Below are positions 33,310 to 44,298 of a stretch of DNA of 64,000 bases, in pieces. This DNA comes from Eukaryota sp. TZLM1-RC (taxonomy: Eukaryota; Metamonada: BaSk clade), in contig JAUPSS010000009.1 in assembly GCA_040285825.1 (NCBI GenBank), positions 62,001 to 126,000 on the forward strand, in the 5' to 3' direction. The notes beneath the pieces are model-generated. The model was given only the letters and a program-made list of their open reading frames with translations, was not told the DNA's origin and did not search any database. Numbering within the stretch: position 1 is the stretch's first letter; every line of letters starts with the position of its first letter. The position numbers were made by a program, and so were the translations under genes.

Positions 33310-33587
33310 ACGCGAATAGAGAAGTTTTGTAGAACTCCTGATGCATCTACTTGGAGGATATCTAACTTGATGAAGAAGTGTACACCCCAAAAGAAGTTTC
33401 TGCCGTAAACAATATATATGAAAACAATTCCAGAAGGGTAGTTGGGGGTGGAGCTAACCTTGAACCAATTCCTTGTTTTTAAGACTGGGATGAGAACAAC
33501 AAATCAAAAAAACATCAATTTTAAGAATATTATAAGAATATTTTGAAAAAATTAGATACACACTATAATACACCAAACACACGAAAA

Positions 33588-34424
33588 CTATCTCAAAACT
33601 ACAAGATAATCAGTCTCTTTTTTCAAAAAACAAAAAGCCGGAATAAACGACTGAGTCTCCATATTGAGAGGAACTTCGCCATTTTTCAACAATGTTCCGC
33701 AATCAACACCTAATTGATTATTAATCATCGACACAACATGTCCCAAATTAGTATTACAGTCAATTATTATTTCCCCTAAACAAACTTTCTCCTTTGATTT
33801 ATTTAAATAACCATAAACCCTTATTCCAATAGTTTCTTCAATCAAATATTTGGCAGAAAGATTGGAAGTTTCAACTTGTGGTTCCTGTACTGTTTCCTTC
33901 TTCTCTCTCAACTTCTGGGTATTACCTGGAGTCTCTGGGCGGCGGGAATTCCGTGAAGAGGGTCGGGTAGATGAGCGAGGGGTGGAAGGTCTACTTTGAC
34001 TGGGTGAGGATCTGCTCTTTTCAGTCCGTTCCTTTTCCTTCTGCCTCTTCTCCAGACATGCATTCTCATGGGCATGAATTCTGGAAGGAAGAAAGGTTCT
34101 GTCACAATGTCTACACTTGATGTAAGATTCCTTCACACGATCGTACATTGCGTTAGATCTAGTAAGATTGGTGGTACCAGGGGATTCAGTGTGTTGTTGT
34201 TGGGACTTAGAGGTTCGAAGAGGAGAAGAACTAACACTGTCATCCAGCGAAAAGGATTGTTGAAGATCCTCCAAGGCATCGTTTAAGGCAGCTACTGATT
34301 TTGGAGAAGAAACACGGGGTGAGCTTGGAGCATCAGAAGAAGACTTGCCACAAGTTTTGATGTGAGAGAACAGCAACTCCTTGCTCACAAAGCGAGCAAA
34401 GCAATTAGGACACTCTCTTTCCAT
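33588..34424 (-). CDS. C2HC-type zinc-finger protein (ZC2HC1-like)
   Basis: 278 residues from ATG at 34424. Two C2HC fingers: CPNCFARFVSKELLFSHIKTC at residues 5-25 and CRHCDRTFLPSRIHAHENAC near 104-123, the pattern of the ZC2HC1/zf-C2HC_2 group. Between and after them are Ser/Pro/Arg-rich linkers (SRPSTPRSSTRPSSRNSRR), and the end (about 195-278) is a compact β-rich domain of unknown type, possibly ubiquitin-like. No cellular role can be read from the sequence. Stop TAG. Confidence 0.82.
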   Translation of the reverse strand: MERECPNCFARFVSKELLFSHIKTCGKSSSDAPSSPRVSSPKSVAALNDALEDLQQSFSLDDSVSSSPLRTSKSQQQHTESPGTTNLTRSNAMYDRVKESYIKCRHCDRTFLPSRIHAHENACLEKRQKEKERTEKSRSSPSQSRPSTPRSSTRPSSRNSRRPETPGNTQKLREKKETVQEPQVETSNLSAKYLIEETIGIRVYGYLNKSKEKVCLGEIIIDCNTNLGHVVSMINNQLGVDCGTLLKNGEVPLNMETQSFIPAFCFLKKETDYLVVLR

Positions 34425-34831
34425 GTAATCTATATGTATTGAGAAGGTTGATGAAAGGTGAAAAGTGCCAACCACTCATCCTCGTATTGTGTTGATTTAT
34501 TCCTTCATCGATGAATAACTATTTCTACTGAAAAAAAAGGTACCGTGAGCAATATTAGATTTCCTGGACTAGTTCGTCCGAACGTGTGGCAGCTATTGAT
34601 ACATTCGATTAGTTCGGCATCTCAGTTCGTTTCATTAATATCACCGATGTTTCTCTCCTCCCTTTTTTATACTATTGCACTTTATATCAACCAACAAAGA
34701 ATCATCATAAACTCGTCCCCCACTTTGACATTCTCAAAATGTTTTTGGATTTGTTTGAGAAATATCGTTCTGGGGGATATCACAGCTTGAGGAGATGGAC
34801 CACAACCATTGCCGAACCAAAGTATAGTGTA
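34425..34831. other. Spacer between zinc-finger gene and Gypsy remnant
   Basis: Nothing recognisable; one 81-codon frame (34545-34790, +) has no support. Confidence 0.4.
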
Positions 34832-36246
34832 TGATGCTGTAAGGTTAGACATGTACAGTAAACAAGATAAGTATATTTATTTAAATTTCACTGGCCCTTA
34901 TAAAGACCGTCACTAGTGAAGTCTATACTAGACTAATTGTCCACAGTACAACACTACCTTTTCCCTCTGTTAGGTCTCGTACGAGAGCTATAAGAATCAA
35001 CTGCCGGGGAATTAGCCTTAGATTTAGAATTGGAATTCATTCTCCGTTTCCTGGTAGTGTGAGGACTAAGGGTTCGCAAGTATGATTGGTATGCCTCAAT
35101 GCTTTTGACGTCAGCGACTGGGACAGACGATGTCTCGCCGCCATACCAAACTGCGGTGCAATAAGGAATATTATTATCATTCGAGACTATAAAATCGAAC
35201 TGATCTATAATCTTAATAATTACAGATTCTTCCATATCACCGGCAGCAATGTTCTTATGCCAATCTATATCTTCTTTAGGGAAGCCAGAGAGGTATAATT
35301 TACAATGATTAATACTTGCCGTAGACATTGAACCAGTGACGAGATTCTTGAGTAATAAACTTCTATTGGATTTAACTTCTTCAACGAGAAAAGGGCCAGC
35401 GAAGCAACCATGGAGTTTACCATTAGTCTTTGATCGCAGAACTAAGTCACCTTTATTAAAAGGGTTCCTATGTTTGTTAACTTCAGAAAGTTGTTGAGCT
35501 TGCCTGAGCTCTGCCTCTTCTCTCTTCTTTGAAATCCTTTCAAGTTTTGCTTCAAGATCTTTAACAAGGGAATATAAACATTAGCAGATTTTATTAGTTC
35601 AAACATATTACTAGGATCAGCTCTAGGGCTGTGATCGCTACCAAACATTAAATTGTAGGGTGAATGACCAGTAACTCTACTAATATTGAATTGATTTGAA
35701 GTTGTACAATTGGGATATATTCACTCCAATTGCTATAATCGCCAGAGTCCACCAAAATCTTTCTTAGACTTTGTAAAATGTCTCTGTGTCGTCTTTTTAC
35801 TAAACCATTGCTTTGTGAAAAGCTACTTAGTGAACGACTTACTTCAATGTTTAATAAATCGCATAACCCTTTGAAAATGGCATTTGCAAATTCAATACCA
35901 TTGTCACTATGAATCAACAGTGGGATACCAAAAATTGATACTACACTCCATAGGAGGTGCTTCCACTGCATTCAATTCCTTTGCAGGGCAAATGATCGTA
36001 TACCTAGTGAACGAATCTACAAAAACTGTTAAGTATTTAAATCCATTATCATCTTGTTGTAATGGTCCAATAGTGTCTGCGTTTAATCGTGCAAAAGGTC
36101 GATCAGCCCAAAGAGAGCCAGATGATTCAATGACATTTTTAGGCACATGTGCCGTTTTTAACATGTTGGGCATCTCTTAATATGATTGATCATGTCTTTG
36201 CGCATCTCGGGCCAAAAGTAATCACTATTGAGTAATTTCTTTACGC
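34832..36246 (-). mobile_element. Truncated Gypsy copy 2 (integrase C-terminus plus 3' LTR)
   Basis: A 122-bp 3' LTR (34832-34953, TGATGC...GTACAACA on the plus strand) is followed, on the minus strand, by the integrase part of Pol: the zinc-domain end, NADTIG, HSDNGIEFANAIF and the chromo-like C-terminus whose stop (34954) touches the LTR. Frames are broken at about 35330, 35580, 35690 and 35960. Homology to the full element stops near 36246. The LTR matches the full element's LTR only in its outer 70 or so bases, so it is a separate subfamily. Confidence 0.88.
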
Positions 36247-37620
36247 TCAAGGTACATCTTGAATTTTTCCTTTCTTCCAACAAGAACTACATGATACAAA
36301 AGTTGTTCTATGGAATTGGGTTGGATTGTTACCATTCCTCAGCTCCACACTTGAGTTTCTTTTCGTTGTTTATTTTTTGCCGCTACTTACCCCATACTTC
36401 TCAACCATATATGAAACCATCTCCAATTTATATCTTTCAACGAAGCCTATTTTAAAACTATTCTAACCCTATCCAAATCTATTTTATCTTAGGTTTGTCA
36501 ATATTCACGTCACAATACCTCATCGTCCATAAGAACAGCGGTCGCCCCAACCATTGGCACTTTGACAAGGAAAATTACAACTACATTAACTGCCCTTATG
36601 GGGATCAACAACACATCTTACTTCAATGCTCTACATATCCAAATACACTTTCTCCTTTCCTCATTAGTCATCTCCTTAACGCATCACCTTTACATCACCG
36701 CTACAACTTTGGATCTTCACAAGTACACTTGTCTACCTCCCCCATTAACTTGTCACGCTATTTATTATTCAGATTCAGAATCTATTATCATATTATTAAC
36801 TCTGCATCATGTTTTTCAGCCTTGAATTGCTTTATACAAAATGGTGCAAAGAACAGTTCTTAAGATTATCTTTAAATAGTATTGAACTTAGACCATGAAT
36901 AATTGGAAATGAATGCGTAGTTAGTAAAGCTTTCAGCATCATAATCATTAAGTCAACAATATAAAGTTTGAAGTTATTTCAGAATTCAAAATTCAATTGG
37001 ACATTCCTAGTGTTGTAAAATACGAGATGAATTTGTTAGAAACTCAATTCACATCAAACAATAATAATACATCATCTCTCATCCAATCACTTCATTGAAG
37101 AACCAGCCAACCAAATAATTGCTTAATAATTTCCTCTTAAATATTCTTTATCTTTGAAAGTTTAATGAGTTCTGGGGGTGTGGAGATATAATCAGTGTGT
37201 TCAGTGTGTTTCAATACTCTTTTTGCCTTTTTTGAATTCAGAAAATTCCAAGTTTTCAAATCAGAAAAAACTTCAAAATCATTAAATAACGTCAACTCAA
37301 ATTCATTTTGATTGTCATCAACTAAGGTTAACGATTGAAAAGCTTCACTCTGCTGAGTTTGGGTTGGTTGAGTTTGTGGTAAATTGCCACTTTGTACTGT
37401 GGCAATTCGACAACTGATGAATCAGTTGATGAATCGCTGAGGGTGTGTTGCAAGTATTTTTATGGGTTGTATAAGTACCATTTAAAAAACTAATATTGAA
37501 CCAAATAAATAATTTAATTCAATGATTAACTTTAATTGATAAAGATATTTTTAATAAGACAAAATTCGTATATGTTAATCCCTTCAACCCCTCATCATCA
37601 TACACTCATTCTCCATCATC
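36247..37620. other. Gene-poor region with a possible LINE tail and an orphan open frame
   Basis: At 36495-36863 (+) a 122-codon frame has HWHFDKENYNYINCPYG and QQHILLQC, similar to the Cys-His tail (CP.g...EHiLl.C) found at the end of Tad/Jockey-type LINE proteins. At about 37139-37400 (-) an open stretch without ATG reads like real protein (TLVDDNQNEFELTLFNDF) but matches nothing I know. The rest is A/T-rich with nothing visible. Confidence 0.35.
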
Positions 37621-38568
37621 ATGGATCCTAGATTCCGCAACCCCCCAAAGGACAAAAATGGAGAACCCCTTTTTAAATTTAAGTTTGAACCCATAAAACA
37701 CAGTAACAAGGAGGATTTCCTCAGCTTCAGAATAGAAGGTGTTACTCTGCCCTTTGTCAATGCTTTACGGCGCATTATCTATGCAGAAGTTCCTTCACTT
37801 GCAATAGAACTGGTCGAGTTTTCTGAAAACAAGTCTCCTCTTACAGAGGAATTCATAGCTCATAGACTTGGACTCATACCACTAGCTTATACAGAAGATA
37901 AACTTGTTAACCATAGTGACTGTCACTGTGGTGGTAGTTGTCCAAACTGTGAAATTCTGTTTTCTCTCGATGTCACTTGTGATACTGAAGAACATTTGGT
38001 TGTTAGGGCTGATTCACTCAGCACTGACCATGCAGAGTTTGCTCCCGTTCATCAAGAACATCCTATTGTTCTGTTCAAGCTAGCCAAAAATCAATCAGTC
38101 TCTCTTCAGGCAACAGCAAGGAGGGGAACCGGCAAGGACCATGCAAAATGGTGCCCAGTCTCCAATGCCACTTTTAAAATCGAACCAGAAATCACCCTCA
38201 ACCAAGAATCACTCCTTACTGTTTCCTCAGATGACAGACAGGCTCTGGTAAGCTCTTGCCCAACCAATGTCTTTGAACTTGATGAATCCACTCGTACAAT
38301 CAAGATAGCCGATGCTGATGCATGTACTTATTGCGCCGAATGTTTGGATCTTTCACAGCAACTGGCGCAACAGTACGAAATACCCAGACCCATTCGGATC
38401 AAAGAAAGTGATCCGCCTAAATTCGTTTTTACTATTGAAGGGACAGGTTCCGTTCCTGTGGGATCTATCTACAAACAAGCTACTGAAATTCTTAAAAAGA
38501 GATTGGCAAGTTTGAAGTCCAATTGGAATGCCTTAAGAGACCAACAAAACCAAGTAGATGTATCTTAG
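37621..38568 (+). CDS. RPB3: RNA polymerase II subunit RPB3
   Basis: 315 residues, intronless. RPB3 dimerises with RPB11 to nucleate Pol II assembly. The N-terminal α-like dimerisation motif is FVNALRRIIYAEVPSLAIE (about 49-67), followed by EEFIAHRLGLIPLAY. A zinc-binding cluster DCHCGGSCPNC lies at about 100-111. The C-terminus has the second half of the dimerisation domain (FVFTIEGTGSVPVGSIYKQA). Length is close to the family's 275-320. An additional 20-residue polar N-terminus precedes the usual start. Stop TAG. Confidence 0.97.
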   Translation: MDPRFRNPPKDKNGEPLFKFKFEPIKHSNKEDFLSFRIEGVTLPFVNALRRIIYAEVPSLAIELVEFSENKSPLTEEFIAHRLGLIPLAYTEDKLVNHSDCHCGGSCPNCEILFSLDVTCDTEEHLVVRADSLSTDHAEFAPVHQEHPIVLFKLAKNQSVSLQATARRGTGKDHAKWCPVSNATFKIEPEITLNQESLLTVSSDDRQALVSSCPTNVFELDESTRTIKIADADACTYCAECLDLSQQLAQQYEIPRPIRIKESDPPKFVFTIEGTGSVPVGSIYKQATEILKKRLASLKSNWNALRDQQNQVDVS

Positions 38569-38929
38569 TGTGAGTTTGATGCACTTATAATTAACGTAGA
38601 ACAAACAAATAAAGACTCTAATAAACATTGAGGATTAATAGAAAAAAGAAAACAGTTGATAAAATATCAAAATACATATCTGCACACAATTCCAAACACT
38701 CTCCTCAGTACGTTTGGATTGTTTCACCTTATTTTTTTACGTATAATTATTTACAACAATCACAATAAAGATTATTTATTACTTATTGTTGCGTGTCCTG
38801 GTTCAAAATTTAATCCAAAATTACTGAAGGAAATTTCTCAACAACTTAAATAACTGTTAAACAGAAACAGTTTAAACAAATCAAAATTCAAAAACTTGTT
38901 GTTCGTTCATCGTAGTTTTCTTTAAGATC
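38569..38929. other. Downstream spacer of RPB3
   Basis: A/T-rich with a poly(A)-signal-like AATAAA near 38607; no gene seen. Confidence 0.4.
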
Positions 38930-39235
38930 AGCATTTTTTCGATACAATTTTTTTTGAGTTGACCTCTTCTTTTTCTGGAACACTTTTGGTACCATTACCA
39001 CTCAATACACTTAAATTGATTACTATTGCTTTGTCCTTCTTGAACAATTTTGTAAAACATTTGACACAACGTACAGGAAGTGTTCTTGATAAAATTTAGA
39101 ATAGTATATGTATTTTCAACAACTAAAGATACCAATCCTTTATTATCTTCTGTTTTGTTATCTCTCGGGCGGTTTTGAAAAAGAAAAACTGCCCATCAAT
39201 TCAGTTTGGCTGTTTTAAGATATGCAGACGTAGAA
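38930..39235 (+). mobile_element. LINE C-like 3' relic
   Basis: In one frame LNTLKLITIALSFLNNFVKH and TQRTGSVLDK match the terminal module of the LINE C group (ALSFLEDFVEIV..RTRRIFDK in another copy). No intact frame remains. Confidence 0.65.
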
Positions 39236-39719
39236 TTTCAAGTTTTGCTTTGTTTTGTATTATTCAAGTGCTTTCAAAATACTAAGTTGATCAAAAGTAG
39301 AATTTGGTCAAATACAAGAATTCGTGCACAAGCGTATTTCAATTTGACTAAATCAGTTTTAATTAAAAGGTTGAAATCAGTACATTCAAGATTTACTTGT
39401 AGCACATTACAGAAATGACTTACAAATGTTTTCAATTTGTTTGGATCTCAACGTTTACTTGAGCTTGGCTAAAGAAGAGAATGATTTCGTAGCAAACTTT
39501 ATAACTCAAGAAATGAAGAATTTATCAGTCCATAAGATCCTTAAGTTGCTATTTAAAATCTTCAAAAACACACAAAAAATCAAATTGATCTTGAAATTAA
39601 AAGTTTAGAGTAGAAAAAAACATGCAAAAGTTGATGTGGAATCAACAAGCTACAGGAAAAAGCTTTGGAAAAAATTTATTAGAAAATACACAACTCAAAA
39701 ATATAAATCAAAAAACATT
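39236..39719. other. Spacer
   Basis: Two short plus-strand frames (39206-39418 and 39426-39608) are Lys/Leu-rich and lack motifs. Nothing else visible. Confidence 0.4.
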
Positions 39720-40367
39720 CTATAACAGCAAATCAACTCGAGGTCGTCGAGTTCCCTGGGTTAGATGCATCTTGGACAAAAGCGGATGAAGTTTCGTGAG
39801 GATAGCATCAGATGCCTTGCGTAAAAAGTCGACAACCAATGGAATTCTGTGAAGTCTTGGAGCTTCTTCTTCTTCACCCTCTGCGCCAGGAAGAAGAGGT
39901 TCATTGACTGATAAGGTGGTAAGAAGGGCGAATGCAGGTAAAAGTTCCACTGCAAACAAAAACACAACCGCTTCCAAGATTTGACTGTACAAAACATTGC
40001 GGTGATAAGAGTACCATCTGATGGAGTTGATGATTAGAAGAACAAGTGCAGCAATTGGTTCAGCGGATTGATAATTTAGGATCGGTGAACCTTTCATTAT
40101 AGACATGTAGAGGAATCGTGAGACTAATGGAAGAACGATGTAGGTTATAGAAATCCTTTGAAAGATCCACGCATAGACGATAGCACCAGTGGTACCATAG
40201 ATGAGGTATTTCACCACTCTACGTGCTATGGCATTGTAATCTTCAGCAAGTACTGCCAACTGATAGAGCCCAGCTGCAAGCGAAAACACAACACAGACAC
40301 AGGTCACATACAATGCAACGATAAACATAATTAAGTTTGCATCAAAGTTGATTCCTAATAGCCACAT
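39720..40367 (-). CDS. SVP26: SVP26/TEX261-family ER-Golgi sorting protein
   Basis: 215 residues, multi-pass membrane protein that helps load cargo such as glycosyltransferases and palmitoyltransferases into COPII vesicles. The family signature AAGLYQLAVLAEDYNAIARRVVKYLIY is split over residues 31-56 (yeast and animal proteins have AAGLYYLAELVEEY...). About five hydrophobic helices, then ELLPAFALLTTLSVNEPLLPG near 140-160, then an acidic linker and a basic tail. Human TEX261 is 196 residues, yeast Svp26 228. Start ATG 40367, stop TAG. Confidence 0.9.
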   Translation of the reverse strand: MWLLGINFDANLIMFIVALYVTCVCVVFSLAAGLYQLAVLAEDYNAIARRVVKYLIYGTTGAIVYAWIFQRISITYIVLPLVSRFLYMSIMKGSPILNYQSAEPIAALVLLIINSIRWYSYHRNVLYSQILEAVVFLFAVELLPAFALLTTLSVNEPLLPGAEGEEEEAPRLHRIPLVVDFLRKASDAILTKLHPLLSKMHLTQGTRRPRVDLLL

Positions 40368-40584
40368 TGAAAGTGAAGAAAAAAAAAGTTAATTTGAGTT
40401 GGAAATGCTCCAATCATTCACCAACAGAAATTGTGTCAGACCTGAATGCAGCTTGAATGATCATTGTATTTCAACACTAAAAAAAGTTCCGAGCAGTCAG
40501 TTGACCCAAGTCGGGGGTTCTAACACTGGCGTTTGGCTCGACAATTTCAATTGTCGAAAACTGTATAAAATCTATCAGTAATAT

Positions 40585-41108
40585 CCTAAGTTACCGAGTG
40601 CGAGTGTGCACAGAATTCGACCAGTCGAACGAACTCACTTGAGTGCGTTGATTTTTTCCATTAAGATTATTTATCAACAAACTTATTTCATAAAGCTATA
40701 TAGAGTTTTGAAAAAAAGTTTATTTCATCAATTATAAATTCTTATACAAATTAAACTAATCACAAAATTGCCAGAAATCATTCACTATGAACACTGAAAA
40801 TCCGAAAATGGTGCTTTCCTTCATGTCCATTACTAAAAATAGCATCCACAAATAACCTATCCTCAGAAAATTCATCTTCAAGAACACTTTCATCCATTAA
40901 CAATTCATTGGTCATTTCATCTTCATCGTCTCTTTCAACAACTTCATCTTCCAAAACCGAAGATAAAAGATATTATATTGAATACAAAGTAGTAAATAGA
41001 TTTCATTTTGATTTCAAACATAAATTACGCACTCAAAGGAGTGCGAGTGTGCACTCAGTGCGCGCTCACCAAGATCGATCAAAAAATTTTCGCACCCTGT
41101 AACTTAGG
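40585..41108. mobile_element. MITE-like non-autonomous DNA transposon
   Basis: 524 bp bounded by inverted repeats: CCTAAGTTAC at 40585-40594 and GTAACTTAGG at 41099-41108, extending to 17 of 19 matching bases. TAATAT flanks it on both sides (40579-40584 and 41109-41114), a perfect 6-bp target duplication. A 16-bp direct repeat GAGTGCGAGTGTGCAC lies inside both ends (40596-40611 and 41039-41054), perhaps transposase sites. No transposase ORF. The superfamily is not assignable; 6-bp duplications are uncommon. Confidence 0.8.
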
Positions 41109-41114
41109 TAATAT

Positions 41115-42469
41115 CTAAACTTCGGTCCAGTTCGGTTCTCTTTAGTTCAGGTTCCAAATGTTGGGGAACCGAAGCCTAGATCGTTCTGAACCTTCTGTTA
41201 TCAATGTACACATTTTTATGTTATACTATGCACTAGACAGAAAGATTAGATTGCTTCATATTCCATAAATCATTGAGTAGACATCAAACTTCGACAAAGT
41301 AACATTCTCTTGCACATGTCAAGTTCTGATTTTGCACGTCAGTTTCTTTCTCCTACTCGAAAGAAAGCTTGGCTCTCGCAATATGTTATTTTTTTTAAAT
41401 AAACAGCTCAACTTTCGTGGATCATGATCTTCCCTATTTAATGTAGAAAACGTACATGTATGAATAAGACATAAAATTTATCACTGTACGACAGCACTGT
41501 GTCCCAAACAGTTCAATTATAGTGTTGAAACAGATAATATTGTTTGATCAGCTACTATTATTATAAAACACATTATACCATTGTTTTTCATTTGACGTTG
41601 CGACGTTATAACTTTGAACTATTATTGATATTTTTTATTGGAATCAGATGTAAGAGGTTGAAGAAAAATAATTCACTTTTTTTGATGATGTGGCAGTGGT
41701 TTAATTTTTTGATTTTAGTTATTGTAATTTACTAGATCTTTTGCTTTGGTCACATAGTGGAAATCAAGACCTGATAAATACTCATCCTTTGTAAGCTATG
41801 GTTTGACAACTTTTTTCCAGATTCATGAGAGGGGAGATAGTCTGAAATTTGGCGCGTCAAACGCGTTTTTATTTAAGTTCAAAAACAAGCTACGGATAGA
41901 TGAGGTGATTGTTTTTTCAGCAATATGATCAAAATCACTTATAGTGCTCTTGTGTATTTTTTGTTTTCGACTCATCAATTTGATATCTTTTACGATTGTC
42001 TGCCGTGTACTTATTGTTATTGTATTTTCGAAACAAAAATACAAGCAGTTTCTGAGATGGATTGGAGTAAAGTTGTTCTGATTAAAAGATAAGTGGGACA
42101 AGAGCAATACTTTAGTAGTAGTAGTTGTCACATAATCCTTTAAATTAATTACTTTTAATTATCTCCTTCAATTGTGAACAAACTGAGAGCTAAATCTTCC
42201 TCTTCTTTGCTCAAATGATGATCACAAATCATTCTCAAATAACCAAGGTTGGTTTACCTTTGGAAATCCAGAGCCCAACTCCAAGCCCAACTAAGAATCA
42301 ACTCAAAGCAGACGAAAATGGCCATCGCATCAAGATTTGTGTTAATGCTGTTGTGACAAAAAGTTGTAAAAATTATATCAACTCTATGGTACTGTCATCA
42401 AAAAAAAATGAAATATGGAATGTAATAATCAATTTTCTTTTTATTTTTATTTTTATTTTTATTTGGGAA
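41115..42469. other. Gene-free A/T-rich region
   Basis: No supported gene. An imperfect inverted pair CTTCGGT/ACCGAAG spans about 41120-41175. Short frames at 41544-41735, 41823-42131 and 42215-42502 have no motif. Confidence 0.4.
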
Positions 42470-43600
42470 GTGGTCCAGAACAATGAATCGAACGACCATT
42501 AGTGATTGTAATTTGATAATCAACAAGGTTAAAAACCACATTAAACTGTTCATTTGCCCTTCACTCATGATTAATTCCTGTCAATATTCGTGATTTTCGT
42601 CCATGTGCCCAAATAGCAATAGGTTCTTAAACACGTTGGTAACTTGATCCTACTGATTTTTTTAGAGCCACACTAACACAACCCCATCCAGAAACATAAC
42701 TTGCTTTAAAAGAGACAACAATGCCCTCATAAATAGCTGAATCACCAAAAACTACACAACCAAAGGAAACGAACGAAGTGGCCCTTCTTTTGTCATCACT
42801 GACTTCGATTTGTGAAAACTTTAAGATTGTCGAAAACAAAATGGGTTTTGGACAAACATGGATTTGATTCTGACTGAAGAAAATTGCTCATTGTTGGGCT
42901 GTGTAATCAAGTAAACATTGAAAGATTTAAGTACTTCCAAAATTTTCGACAAAGATGGCCTGTTAGGTGTCTCAAACGATAGACATTGCTTAATTAAATC
43001 GTCTAGTTGCAACGAAATATTTGAAACAAAGCACAAACCTTTTTCGTTTCTTTTGAATTCTGCCAATGAGAATGGATTAAACTTCTCAAAAGATAATTTG
43101 TTTGTAAATAGTTCAAAAAGAATTGAATCAAGAGAATAGATATCACTTGCAATCTCATAATTCAAAACTTCTAGAGCTGAGTATTTTGAAGGCCAAACAT
43201 AAACAGACTTATTTACCAGACTTATTTATTTATTTATTTAATTGAGAAAACAGATCATTGAAACTGAATCAAGATGAAGTTTTTTATCAATAAATAAAAT
43301 ATTTTAAGGGATCAAATTTTTATGGATGATATTATTAAAAAGAAAAACTAAAAGATTTTGACAAATTTCAATTGCAATTGAAATCGAGGAAACCGACAGC
43401 AAACGTGGCAATTCAAGGCTCTTGCATGCTCTTGCCATCACCACACCAAATTGATAATTTTTATGAGTAACACCAAATAAAGGAAGAACACTGAAGTTCA
43501 ATCATGGATGAAAGAAAACCAATGTGATGCTTCAAATCCGTTTGTCCTTCAGTTGTGAGAGAAAAAAACTCACAGCAACATCCTGTCTGAACAAACTAGA
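42470..43600 (-). pseudogene. Decayed protein kinase
   Basis: Kinase subdomains appear in order on the minus strand in drifting frames: LPLFGVTHKNYQFGVVMA (subdomains IV-V), NIIHKNLIP-stop-NILFIDKKLHLD at about 43265-43330 (catalytic loop; HRDLKP-x-NIL in active kinases, so the Asp is already Asn), then VWPSKYSALEVLNYEIASDIYSL split over 43110-43200 (APE and subdomain IX) and IKQCLSFETPNRPSLSKIL (subdomain XI). A run of AAATAAAT interrupts the activation loop. Downstream, a β-rich stretch (SGWGCVSVALKKS; 42520-42839) may be an SPRY-like C-terminal domain. Not functional. Confidence 0.8.
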
Positions 43601-44298
43601 ACAACTATCATGTGCAATCGCGCAGTAAACAGACGTGAATAGCTTAAGATTAGATTAAGTGGTGTGCCTAATAAATCAATCTATAAGGCACATTCAGGGA
43701 TTTAATCACAAGAATAAATAGAGTGCATAGATATCAAATCTGACGAGGTGCCCCGGTGTGTTGCAATTGCGTTGAATCACATGCAGGAGGATGACAAATG
43801 TTTATGACAAATATTGTCGTTTTGGGGAACAGAGAATACAAACTTCAACCTTATTAACTTCGTTTATTTTTGTTATCTCTACCTATAATAGTTGGATGAT
43901 TATTGATTGAATATCATTGGAATTGTTTAATCTTTTACAATTAAATCATTGACCAAAGATTTTAATAAAATGTGGTGTGTAATAAATTGTCAAAGCGTCA
44001 ACGGAGGCAACTATTTGTCCAATAAGTCACTAATGAAACAATCTAAAGGTTATTGACAATAATCATTTCTGGTTATTCAATTAATTAAAAGGGAATCAAT
44101 TACAAAACTAAATCAGCAATTACCACAGAAAATTTGACAAATTTGATTTGGAAAACAGTTCTGACAACAAATCCCTAGATGTAGAAACCATAGCAAGGAA
44201 AGATGCAGATCAGGTATATGTGGACGAAATCTAGGTTGAGTTTTGTTCAATTGGTCGTATATTTGCCATCACAGTAATTCTCCATTTATTTCAACAAT
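43601..44298. other. Spacer upstream of Pol5
   Basis: No gene or clear motif; A/T-rich. Confidence 0.4.

Noticed and set aside
33310-33390. Extending the acyltransferase to an upstream non-ATG start
   Set aside because: The additional 27 codons lack ATG and any conserved feature; ATG at 33309 fits the family better.
34425-34475. Extending the zinc-finger protein upstream
   Set aside because: The frame opens with GTG; ATG at 34424 lies just before the first finger.
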